NCBI RefSeq assembly: GCF_038096175.1
Contig: NZ_CP151099.1
Location: forward strand, 1,056,501-1,120,500
DNA length: 64,000 nt
Direction of reading: 5' to 3'
DNA from: Nostoc sp. UHCC 0302
GTDB lineage: Bacteria > Cyanobacteriota > Cyanobacteriia > Cyanobacteriales > Nostocaceae
Below, in pieces: positions 53,264 to 61,818 of the stretch (position 1 is the first letter of the stretch; every line of letters begins with the position of its first letter). Made by a program: the position numbers and the translations under genes. Below the pieces are notes generated by a model, which made no database searches, was not told the DNA's origin, and worked only from the letters and a program-made list of their open reading frames with translations.

Positions 53264-56200
53264 ATGCAAATTATTCAATCTTCTCTAGGAAATAATGTTC
53301 ATCCCCTTGGTGTAATATCATCTTTATTTTATCCTCACAGAATGTTGTTGAGAAAAGATTCTCATTCTCTGCATTCACAAAGTCATGTTATTAGTCCAAT
53401 ACAAAATAAACCACCATTAGTCACATCATCTAAATTTTTATTGTCTCGTGAGCATGAACCGTCGATACAACCATTAATAGGTTGGGATACTCAAGATATA
53501 AATAGTGAGTCTTCATTAGTTGAGTTTGATTCTTTTGATTCAAGAACTCCAGGAGAAAATAGTAATGAATTAGTCAAAGACGGTATTCCAAGGATAATGC
53601 CAACTCGCATTGATAAAAATACGAGTAATGATACTTCAGAAAAACTAAAGACTAAAAGTAAATCTAAATCAACAAAAACAAATAAATCTCAACAGCCGCC
53701 AGGAAAAAAGTCAAAACCGAAATCTAAAACTAAAAAAACAGTCAAATCATCAGCTGCTAATAATGTTGCTCAATTTGTTGATGAAAGCAACATTCCTATT
53801 AATCTTAATGAAGATAGCTTATTAGCATCAGATGAGCCTCTACCTGTTGAGATTAATTCGGATATCCCCAAATTACAACGGGATACTCTTTCAGACAACA
53901 CTACAAGTGATAATAATTTTGTTAGTAGTATAACGACATCCACTTCGCCAAGTGTTGAAGATAAATCGACTTTATTCAGGAATATTGCTAACGATAATCT
54001 GCAATTAAATTCTGAGTTACCATCTAGTTTACCTAGTCCAGAGTCAGAAGCGATCGCACCAAAAGTTAGCACCGCATTGCCTGAGATTGGTGAAACAGCG
54101 ATCGCACCAAAAGTTAGCACTTCATCACCTGATATTGCAGAAGCACCAAAAGTTAACAGCACATCGTCTGAGATTGGTGAAACTGCGAGCGCACCAGTTA
54201 GCACTTCATCACCTGAGATTGCAGAAGCACCAAAAGTTAACAGCACATTACCTGAAACTGGTGAAACTGCGATCACACCAGTTAGCGCCGCATCGCCTGA
54301 GATTGGTGAAACAGCGATCGCACCAAAAGTTAGCACCACATCGCCTGAGATTGGTGAAACAGCGATCGCACCAAAAGTTAGCGTCACATCGTCTGAGATT
54401 GGTGAAACAGCGATCGCACCAAAAGTTAGCGTCACATCGTCTGAGATTGGTGAAGCACCAATAATTCCTGCTATATCCACTGAAATTGGTGAAACAGCGA
54501 TCGCACCAAAAGTTAGCACTTCATCACTTGAGATTGCAGAAGCACCAAAAGTTAGCAACGCATCACCTGAGATTGGTAAAACAGCGATCGCACCAAAAGT
54601 TAGCACCACATCGCCTGAGATTGGCGAAACTGCGAGCGCACCAGTTAGCTCCGCATCGCCTGAAATTGGTGAAGCACCAATAATTACTGCTACATCGCCT
54701 GAGATTGGTGAAACTGCAATCGCACCAAAAGTTAGCGTCACATCGTCTGAGATTGGCGAAACTGCGAGCGCACCAGTTAGCTCCGCATCGCCTGAGATTG
54801 GTGAAGCACCAATAATTACTGCTACATCGCCTGAGATTGGTGAAACTGCGATCGCACCAAAAGTTAGCACCACATCGTCTGAGACTGGTGAAACTGCAAT
54901 TGCACCAAAAATTAGCGCCACATCATCTGAGATGGGTGAAGCACCAAAAGTTAGCGCCACATTATCTGAGATTGGTGAAGCACCAAAAGTTAGCGCCACA
55001 TTGCCTGAGATTGGTGAAACTGCAATTGCACCAGTTAGCGCCGCATCGCCTGAGATTGGTGAAGCACCAATAATTACTGCTATATCCTCTGAAATTGGTG
55101 AAACTGCGAGCGTACCAAAAGTTAGCACCACATCGTCTGAGACTGGTGAAACTGCAATTGCACCAAAAGTTAGCACCACATCGCCTGAGATTGGTGAAGC
55201 ACCAAAAGTTAGCGCCACATCGCCTGAGACTGGTGAAACTGCAATTGCACCAAAAATTAGCGCCACATCATCTGAGATGGGTGAAGCACCAAAAGTTAGC
55301 GCCACATTATCTGAGATTGGTGAAGCACCAAAAGTTAGCGCCACATTGCCTGAGATTGGTGAAACTGCAATTGCGCCAGTTAGCGCCGCATCGCCTGAGA
55401 TTGGTGAAGCACCAATAATTACTGCTATATCCTCTGAAATTGGTGAAACTGCGAGCGTACCAAAAGTTAGCACCACATCGTCTGAGACTGGTGAAACTGC
55501 AATTGCACCAGTTAGCGCCGCATCGCCTGAGATTGGTGAAGCACCAATAATTACTGCTATATCCTCTGAAATTGGTGAAACTGCGAGCGTACCAAAAGTT
55601 AGCACCACATCGTCTGAGACTGGTGAAACTGCAATTGCACCAAAAGTTAGCGCCACATCGCCTGAGACTGGTGAAACTGCGCTCGCACCAAAAATTAGCG
55701 CCACATTATCTGAGATTGGTGAAACTGCAATCGCACCAGTTAGCGTCACATCGCCTGAGACTGGTGAAACTGCGAGCGCACCAAAAGTTAGCGCCACATT
55801 GCCTGAGATTGGTGAAACTGCAATCGCACCAGTTAGCATTTCATCACCTGAAACTGCGAGCGCACCAGTTAGCGCTGCATCGCCTGAGATTAGTGAAACA
55901 GCGATCGCACCAAAAGTTAGCACTTCATCACCTGAAATTGCAGAAGCACCAAAAGTTAACAGCACATCGTCTGAGATTGGTAAAACAGCAATCGCACCAG
56001 TTAGCGTCACATCGCCTGAGACTGGTGAAATAGCGATCGCACCAAAAGTTAGCACTTCATCACCTGAGATTGCAGAAGCACCAAAAGTTAACAGCACATC
56101 GTCTGAGATTGGTAAAACAGCGATCGCACCAAAAGTTAGCACCACATCGCCTGAGATTCGTGAAACTGCAATCGCACCAAAAGTTAGCACCACATCATCT

Positions 56201-58321
56201 GAGATTGGTGAAACAGCGAGCGCACCAGTTAGCGTCACATCGTCTGAGATTGGTGAAGCACCAATAATTCCTGCTATATCCCCTGAGATTGGTGAAACAG
56301 CGAGCGCACCAAAAGTTAACAGCACATCGCCTGAGATTGGTGAAACTGCGCTAGCACCAGTTAGCGCTGCATCGCCTGAGATTGGTGAAACTGCGCTCGC
56401 ACCAAAAGTTAGCAACGCATCACCTGAGATTGGCGAAACTGCGAGCGCACCAGTTAGCTCCGCATCGCCTGAGATTGGTGAAGCACCAAAAGTTAGCGCC
56501 ACATCGTCTAAGATTGGTGAAACAGCGCTCGCACCAAAAGTTAGCGCCACATTGTCTGAGATTGGTGAAGCACCAATAATTACTGCTACATCGCCTGAGA
56601 TTGCAGAAGCACCAAAAGTTAGCGCCACATCATCTGAGATTGGTGAAACTGCAATTGCACCAAAAATTAGCGCCACATCATCTAAAATTGGTGAAGCACC
56701 AAAAGTTAGCACCACATCGCCTGAGACTGGTGAAACTGCGATCGCACCAAAAGTTAGCATTTCATCACCTGAGATTGGTGAAGCACCAACAATTACTACT
56801 TCATCACCTGAGACTGATGAAATTGCAATTGCACCAAAAGTTAGCACCGCATTACCTGAGATTGGTGAAGCACCAACAATTACTACCACATCGCCTGAGA
56901 CTGGTGAAACTGCGCTCGCACCAGTTAGCGCCACATCCCCTGAAATTGGTGAAACTGCGATCGCACCAACAATTACTACTTCATCACCTGAGATTGCAGA
57001 AGCACCAACAATTACTACTTCATCACCTGAGATTGGTGAAACTGTTGCATTCAAAGCTAGTAGCACACCACCTGAGATTGGTGAAGCACCAACATTTACT
57101 ACTTCATCACCTGAGACTGGTGAAACTGCGCTCGCACCAAAAGTTAGCATTTCATCACCTGAGATTGGTGAAGCACCAACTATTACTACTTCATCACCTG
57201 AGACTGATGAAATTGCAATTGCACCAAAAGTTAGCACCGCATTACCTGAGATTGGTGAAGCACCAACAATTACTACCACATCGCCTGAGACTGGTGAAAC
57301 TACAATTGCACCAACAATTACTACCACATCATCTGAGATTGGTGAAACTGTTGCATCCAAAGCTAGCACCTCATCACCTGAGACTGATGAAACTGCAATT
57401 GCACCAAAAGTTAGCAGCGCATCACCTGAGATTGGTGAAACAACAATCGCACCAAAAGTCACCGTAAAACCGCCTGAGATTAGTGAAACTGCGAGTATTT
57501 TCAGGAAAATTTTTGTTGATAGCTTAGATAATCCAAACTCCCCACAAAATGAGATAAGCACACTACCTGAAGTTGAGCAAGATAGTTTACAGACATTCAA
57601 TTTTAAGGAACCAGAAGAAAAAACTGCTCAAGACACTTCGACTAAAGTCGATTCTTTTACAAACACTTCAAACACTTCATTACAGCTAAAAAGCGCTAAG
57701 ACTCACTTACCTCAAATATCTAATTCTTTAATTTCTTCTTTCTTAGGGTTGAACATTGAAAAACAAAAGCTTTCCATCCTCCATTCTCCACAGCTTAATA
57801 CTCTTCAAAACAAAACAACTAACGTGGGTGAACCTTCACCTCAATACTCATCGCCTCCCCTGATTTTCCGAAAGAAAAATCTCATCAATCAAACACCTTC
57901 TCAATCGGAAAATATACCTTCTCAATGGTCAAGTGTGGAAGAATTACTAAATGGAAATAATGATGAATACAGTAGCTTCAATTTTAATAGTGTAGAATCT
58001 AACAAGCAAAACTCATCAGAATCGCCACAAGTTTTTGCTAAACACCTTCCTTCAGCAAAAAGTTTCGCTGCTCGTCGAAAGGCGACTCCAGCCGATATAT
58101 CTAGAACAGAAATAAAACCAGTAACTCAAACGATAGAGAACACTTACTCGTCTTCTAGAGGTAATAAAAATGATACGGCTGATTCGTCTTGTGGAGGAGC
58201 TGATAAACATGATAAAGGTGATTTTGAAGCTCTCGCTCGAGAAATTTATCACAGATTACGGCAACGGATAGAAATTGAGCGAGAGCGTGATGGCCGTTAC
58301 TCAGGTCGATTACCTTGGTAA
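53264..58321 (+). CDS. Giant 1685-aa eCIS-locus protein with about 79 tandem 12-16-residue repeats
   Basis: No known enzyme domain is seen. Residues 1-120 are Ser/Gln-rich. Residues about 125-165 are strongly basic (KLKTKSKSKSTKTNKSQQPP, KKSKPKSKTKKTVK). Residues about 260-1410 are about 79 repeats of SPEIGETAIAPKVSTT and shorter forms such as SPEIGEAPKVSAT and SPEIGETASAPVSSA. A Ser/Gln-rich segment leads to a conserved-looking end, FEALAREIYHRLRQRIEIER then ERDGRYSGRLPW. The gene lies between a tube and the Pvc7-like gene, all co-directional, so it is a structural or cargo part of the injection machine by context. The repeats are Pro/Thr/Ser/Glu-rich and probably disordered. Confidence 0.85.
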   Translation: MQIIQSSLGNNVHPLGVISSLFYPHRMLLRKDSHSLHSQSHVISPIQNKPPLVTSSKFLLSREHEPSIQPLIGWDTQDINSESSLVEFDSFDSRTPGENSNELVKDGIPRIMPTRIDKNTSNDTSEKLKTKSKSKSTKTNKSQQPPGKKSKPKSKTKKTVKSSAANNVAQFVDESNIPINLNEDSLLASDEPLPVEINSDIPKLQRDTLSDNTTSDNNFVSSITTSTSPSVEDKSTLFRNIANDNLQLNSELPSSLPSPESEAIAPKVSTALPEIGETAIAPKVSTSSPDIAEAPKVNSTSSEIGETASAPVSTSSPEIAEAPKVNSTLPETGETAITPVSAASPEIGETAIAPKVSTTSPEIGETAIAPKVSVTSSEIGETAIAPKVSVTSSEIGEAPIIPAISTEIGETAIAPKVSTSSLEIAEAPKVSNASPEIGKTAIAPKVSTTSPEIGETASAPVSSASPEIGEAPIITATSPEIGETAIAPKVSVTSSEIGETASAPVSSASPEIGEAPIITATSPEIGETAIAPKVSTTSSETGETAIAPKISATSSEMGEAPKVSATLSEIGEAPKVSATLPEIGETAIAPVSAASPEIGEAPIITAISSEIGETASVPKVSTTSSETGETAIAPKVSTTSPEIGEAPKVSATSPETGETAIAPKISATSSEMGEAPKVSATLSEIGEAPKVSATLPEIGETAIAPVSAASPEIGEAPIITAISSEIGETASVPKVSTTSSETGETAIAPVSAASPEIGEAPIITAISSEIGETASVPKVSTTSSETGETAIAPKVSATSPETGETALAPKISATLSEIGETAIAPVSVTSPETGETASAPKVSATLPEIGETAIAPVSISSPETASAPVSAASPEISETAIAPKVSTSSPEIAEAPKVNSTSSEIGKTAIAPVSVTSPETGEIAIAPKVSTSSPEIAEAPKVNSTSSEIGKTAIAPKVSTTSPEIRETAIAPKVSTTSSEIGETASAPVSVTSSEIGEAPIIPAISPEIGETASAPKVNSTSPEIGETALAPVSAASPEIGETALAPKVSNASPEIGETASAPVSSASPEIGEAPKVSATSSKIGETALAPKVSATLSEIGEAPIITATSPEIAEAPKVSATSSEIGETAIAPKISATSSKIGEAPKVSTTSPETGETAIAPKVSISSPEIGEAPTITTSSPETDEIAIAPKVSTALPEIGEAPTITTTSPETGETALAPVSATSPEIGETAIAPTITTSSPEIAEAPTITTSSPEIGETVAFKASSTPPEIGEAPTFTTSSPETGETALAPKVSISSPEIGEAPTITTSSPETDEIAIAPKVSTALPEIGEAPTITTTSPETGETTIAPTITTTSSEIGETVASKASTSSPETDETAIAPKVSSASPEIGETTIAPKVTVKPPEISETASIFRKIFVDSLDNPNSPQNEISTLPEVEQDSLQTFNFKEPEEKTAQDTSTKVDSFTNTSNTSLQLKSAKTHLPQISNSLISSFLGLNIEKQKLSILHSPQLNTLQNKTTNVGEPSPQYSSPPLIFRKKNLINQTPSQSENIPSQWSSVEELLNGNNDEYSSFNFNSVESNKQNSSESPQVFAKHLPSAKSFAARRKATPADISRTEIKPVTQTIENTYSSSRGNKNDTADSSCGGADKHDKGDFEALAREIYHRLRQRIEIERERDGRYSGRLPW
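54040..57495. repeat. Coding minisatellite of 36-48-bp units
   Basis: All units are multiples of three bases, which keeps the frame. The commonest form is CCTGAGATTGGTGAAACAGC then GATCGCACCAAAAGTTAGC. HIP1 (GCGATCGC) recurs in many units. A higher-order block of about four units (…PVSAA, …APIITAI, …ASVPKVSTT, SSETGETAIAP) occurs three times between about 54990 and 55640, showing recent duplication. Because unit length is divisible by three, all frames including a 1276-codon antisense frame stay open. Confidence 0.9.
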
Positions 58322-58359
58322 ATTCTCATTCAATAATTAATTTTAGGAGAAATACTTAA

Positions 58360-58938
58360 ATGGGAATACTAGATACATTTTCAAATATTACTAAGCCAGA
58401 TATTATTGAAGTTGAAAAGCTTCAATCGAGTCTTGAAAAAGCTAAGCTTGTAGCTTATAACGGTGAAGCGCCAGATATTGAATTAATGTTTAATCCCACA
58501 GACATTAGTTTTACTCGAACTGTGAACTGGCAATGTCAGATAGGCAATAGAGGAACTACTCTACTTCCTAAAGTAAATTTTTCTGGAGTTGAGCCTTACC
58601 AATTCACACTGCAACAGTTGGTCTATGATACTTATGAAACCAAAGAGTCAGTGATGGAAAAGTATATAGACAATATTAAAAAAGGTGTAGAAGCTATTGA
58701 GCAATCACCTGACAGTCGTCCACCTGTTTATATATTCACATGGAAAAAAGAGTATTTCTATTGTGTAATTACAAGTCTAACTTACACTTTAAATATGTTT
58801 CTTAGTGATGGTACACCAGTAAGGGCGCTGGTAGATATATCCTTACAAGAAGTAGATAAAGTAAACCTTGCCGGAGGAATAGAATCAGTTTCTAATGGCA
58901 TAAATAAGATAGATGATAAACTGGGAGAATTTTTTTAA
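58360..58938 (+). CDS. Pvc7-like CIS tube/baseplate protein
   Basis: A 192-aa protein matching the contractile injection system tube protein family (CIS_tube). It has LMFNPTDISFTRTVNWQCQI, KVNFSGVEPYQFTLQQLVYD, YDTYETKESVMEKYIDNIKK and PPVYIFTWKKEYFYCVITSL. Members of the Pvc7 type link tube and baseplate and usually end in a LysM domain. No LysM follows here; the C terminus is a short helix (SVSNGINKIDDKLGEFF). It sits between the giant repeat protein and the spike gene. The ATG has a TTTTAGGAGAA box. Confidence 0.85.
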   Translation: MGILDTFSNITKPDIIEVEKLQSSLEKAKLVAYNGEAPDIELMFNPTDISFTRTVNWQCQIGNRGTTLLPKVNFSGVEPYQFTLQQLVYDTYETKESVMEKYIDNIKKGVEAIEQSPDSRPPVYIFTWKKEYFYCVITSLTYTLNMFLSDGTPVRALVDISLQEVDKVNLAGGIESVSNGINKIDDKLGEFF

Positions 58939-59022
58939 TTAACTAAAGAAATTAATATTGATTTATCAATACTTTGTCCTTAAAGACTGCTCTGAAAACC
59001 TCATATTTACAAAATAATAGTT

Positions 59023-61071
59023 ATGTCTACAGAAAGCCTTTACTTAAGCCTACTTCGACTCGAGATAGACGGAGAAAAAGTTACTGAACAATTAGCACTA
59101 GATGTGTTGCAAGTGACAATAGAAGAAAGCCTTCATTTGCCAGCAATGTTTACGCTAGTAATATATAACAGATATGCTCCTACACATAACGAACCAGAAA
59201 TCAATCCGTGGCAACATGATCCGTTGTTTGAGATTGGAAAAAAAGTGAAATTGGGTTTTTGTTCGAGTACTACTCAAGATCCTGATTTTAAAGAGGAAAT
59301 AGAAAACATACTGATTGAAGGCGAAATTACGGGGATGGAAGTTAACTTCGATAACAACAATAGAGCTGATATTATTGTTCGTGGCTATGACTTCTCCCAT
59401 CGTCTTCATAGAGGTCGTTATAATCGTGCTTTTGAGAATCAAACTGATAGCGATATAGTCGATAAAATAGTTAAAGAAGTAGGGATAACACCTGGCAATA
59501 TAGAGGCAAGTGGCGAAGCCCATGAGTATGTCTTCCAAGAAAACCAAACTAATATGGAGCTTTTGCGGGAAAGAGCTGCCCGCATTGGTTTTGAACTCTT
59601 TATGAGCGATGGCAAAATGAATTTTTGCAAGCCCAAAGCTGAAGGAGATTTAGCATTAAAATGGGGAGATCAGATTAAGCAATTTAGGGTTCGCGTCACC
59701 AGTGCTGAACAGGTGAATTCTGTGACAGTACGTGCCTGGAACTATGGTGACAAAGAACCGATTATTGAAACAGCCACTACAGAAAAGCAACTAACTGAAA
59801 CAGGTAATAAGCTAGGAAGTAGTACCAATAGTGCATTTTCCAATCTTAAGTCCCCCGAAATGATTGCTGTAGATAAACCTGTTGCCAGTGCTAAAGAAGC
59901 AGAGATTATGGCTCAAGCTCTGTGCGATGAACTGGGAGGAGAATTTGTTTATGCAGATGCCCAAGCAGAAGGAAATCCTGACATTCGACCAGGACAGGTT
60001 ATTAATCTTGAGAATATGGGCGATCGCTATAGTGGGAAGTATTATGTTACAGACACACGCCATTTCATGGAGGGACGGGTTTATAAAACTGACTTCAGCG
60101 TGCGGGGACTACGTTCTGGTAACTTATTCACAACTTTGTCTACAGAAAAACGCCTACGCCCATCTCAGACTTTATTAATCGGAATTGTAACTGATAACAA
60201 AGACCCAGAGGAATTGAGCAGAGTGAAGGTCAAGTTTCCAACGCTTACAGAAGAACATAACAGTTACTGGGCGAGAGTTGTAGCTATAGGAGCAGGTAAA
60301 AATAGAGGTTTCGACTGTTTACCAGAGATACAGGATGAAGTTTTAGTAGGTTTTGAGCATGGCGATATTCACCGTCCCTTCGTCATTGGCGGGTTATGGA
60401 ACGGTAAGGATGCACCACCTGAAAATGTGGACGACTCAGTTGCAGAGTACGGTGTAAGATTACGCACTTTTAAAACTCGTGTAGGTCATATTCTACAGTT
60501 TATCGACGGGGAAGGCGAGTTTAGCGGAGAGGAAGACGAGTTTACCGAAGAGGAAGGCGAGTTTAGCGCAGGGAAAGGCAAAAGTAAAAAGCCAGGAATT
60601 AGGCTAATAACTAAAGACGGTCATCGAATATATATGAATGATGACGGTGAAGATGGTAGTATTCAGCTACGAACTAAATCGCGTAATCGAATATATATCA
60701 ATAATGACAGTGACCTACTGCATGACTCAATAGCGATTAAAACTAAAGGCGGTCATAAAATTACAATGAAGGACACGCCCTCTCCATTGCCGACTCTTGA
60801 AGTTAGTTCATTAGGTAAGCTGATATTAGAAGCTAAGGCAGGTATAGAGATTTCAACATTGGCTGGAGCCATAGAGATTTCAACATCGTTTGGAGCTATA
60901 AACATGACAGCCTCGACCATCGTAGCAGCAGAGGCTCCAACTATAAACTTGACAGCCGCAACTATTATAGCAGCAGAGGCTCCGACTATAAACTTGGCAG
61001 CCGCGACTACGGTTGCAATCGAAAGTCCTTTGAATGTCATGGTACCTCTTCCTGTTCCCCCCCCTGTTTAG
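59023..61071 (+). CDS. VgrG/Pvc8-like spike protein with an acidic insert
   Basis: A 682-aa trimeric spike hub. Residues about 1-370 are gp27-like (MEVNFDNNNRADIIVRGYDF, SHRLHRGRYNRAFENQTDSD, IRPGQVINLENMGDRYSGKY). Residues about 383-470 are the gp5 OB fold (LLIGIVTDNKDPEELSRVKV, KFPTLTEEHNSYWARVV, VLVGFEHGDIHRPFVIGGLW). Then an insert of three acidic units (about 493-525: GEGEFSGEEDEFTEEEGEFS) interrupts the approach to the beta-helix (IRLITKDGHRIYMNDDGED). The end has short repeats (EAPTINLTAATIIAAEAPTI). It pierces the target membrane when the sheath contracts. Confidence 0.93.
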   Translation: MSTESLYLSLLRLEIDGEKVTEQLALDVLQVTIEESLHLPAMFTLVIYNRYAPTHNEPEINPWQHDPLFEIGKKVKLGFCSSTTQDPDFKEEIENILIEGEITGMEVNFDNNNRADIIVRGYDFSHRLHRGRYNRAFENQTDSDIVDKIVKEVGITPGNIEASGEAHEYVFQENQTNMELLRERAARIGFELFMSDGKMNFCKPKAEGDLALKWGDQIKQFRVRVTSAEQVNSVTVRAWNYGDKEPIIETATTEKQLTETGNKLGSSTNSAFSNLKSPEMIAVDKPVASAKEAEIMAQALCDELGGEFVYADAQAEGNPDIRPGQVINLENMGDRYSGKYYVTDTRHFMEGRVYKTDFSVRGLRSGNLFTTLSTEKRLRPSQTLLIGIVTDNKDPEELSRVKVKFPTLTEEHNSYWARVVAIGAGKNRGFDCLPEIQDEVLVGFEHGDIHRPFVIGGLWNGKDAPPENVDDSVAEYGVRLRTFKTRVGHILQFIDGEGEFSGEEDEFTEEEGEFSAGKGKSKKPGIRLITKDGHRIYMNDDGEDGSIQLRTKSRNRIYINNDSDLLHDSIAIKTKGGHKITMKDTPSPLPTLEVSSLGKLILEAKAGIEISTLAGAIEISTSFGAINMTASTIVAAEAPTINLTAATIIAAEAPTINLAAATTVAIESPLNVMVPLPVPPPV

Positions 61072-61401
61072 CTAAACTTAAAGATGCCTCTCGCCTACCC
61101 AGAACGAGAGGCGATAAGATGAATTTTTGGGCGGTAATAGCGAAGCAGTAACGAGGAACGAGCGTCGGAGTCCCTGAGAAGCCCACACTGATGCAAGCAT
61201 CAGTGTGGGAGTATGTCACCCTCCCACTTGACCCTCCCCCTACTCCTCTACCCTACGCATCTTCAACCTCGACCTTTGGCGAATAGGCTTAAACCTTCTG
61301 TGCCGATATCTTTAAATCAGTGAACAGTGAACAATTGTCAGATTTATTAATAACTGATAACTGATAACTGTTAAAAAGTAACAGCTGTCTAAGTATTAGA
61401 T
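61072..61401. other. Intergenic gap with strong hairpins; no PAAR gene seen
   Basis: At 61182-61209 a perfect 13-bp stem (CCCACACTGATGC / GCATCAGTGTGGG) with a two-base loop is present. A second inverted pair (GCCTCTCGCC / GAGAGGCG) lies near 61086-61114. No frame for a PAAR tip protein, which often follows the spike gene, could be found here. Confidence 0.55.
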
Positions 61402-61818
61402 ATGGTTTATAGTCGGCAAAAAGATTATTTAGGGGCAGGTTGGGCTTATCCACTGCATTTGAGTGTGCAAGGTGGGATACAACTTAGCCGTGAAGATCAA
61501 AAAGTTAAAGAATCTATTTGGATTATCCTCCGCACAGGAGTAGGTGAGCGGGTTTATCGACCTAAGTTTGGTTCGCGCTTGTCAGAACTAGCGTTTGCAC
61601 CTATGAATAGCGATACCTTACTGCGAATCCGTCTTTATGTATCGCAAGCTTTAGAAGTTTGGGAACCGCGCATTATTCTCGATCAAGTTCTAACTGATCC
61701 TGACCCTGTGCGTGGCAGAATAGACATCATCATTAATTATCGACTCAAAGAGAATCCTAATATTATTAATAACTTTGTTTATCCTTTTTATTTAGTTTCA
61801 GCTGGGGAGGAGTCGTGA
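61402..61818 (+). CDS. gp25-like baseplate wedge protein
   Basis: A 138-aa member of the GPW/gp25 family (Pvc9-like). Hallmarks are YLGAGWAYPLHLSVQGGIQL, the core VKESIWIILRTGVGERVYRP, FGSRLSELAFAP and the late VTDPD/RGRIDIIINYRLK segment. It forms part of the baseplate wedge that triggers sheath contraction. Its stop overlaps the GTG start of the baseplate J-like gene (GTGA), so the two are translationally coupled. Confidence 0.93.
   Translation: MVYSRQKDYLGAGWAYPLHLSVQGGIQLSREDQKVKESIWIILRTGVGERVYRPKFGSRLSELAFAPMNSDTLLRIRLYVSQALEVWEPRIILDQVLTDPDPVRGRIDIIINYRLKENPNIINNFVYPFYLVSAGEES

Noticed and set aside
53770-57600. 1276-codon antisense open frame and several plus-strand frames (KLAPHRLRLVK repeats) inside the repeat gene
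   Set aside because: Repeat units are multiples of three bases, so any frame lacking a stop in one unit stays open throughout. The sense frame has non-repeat ends with protein-like composition and the right gene order, so it alone is accepted.
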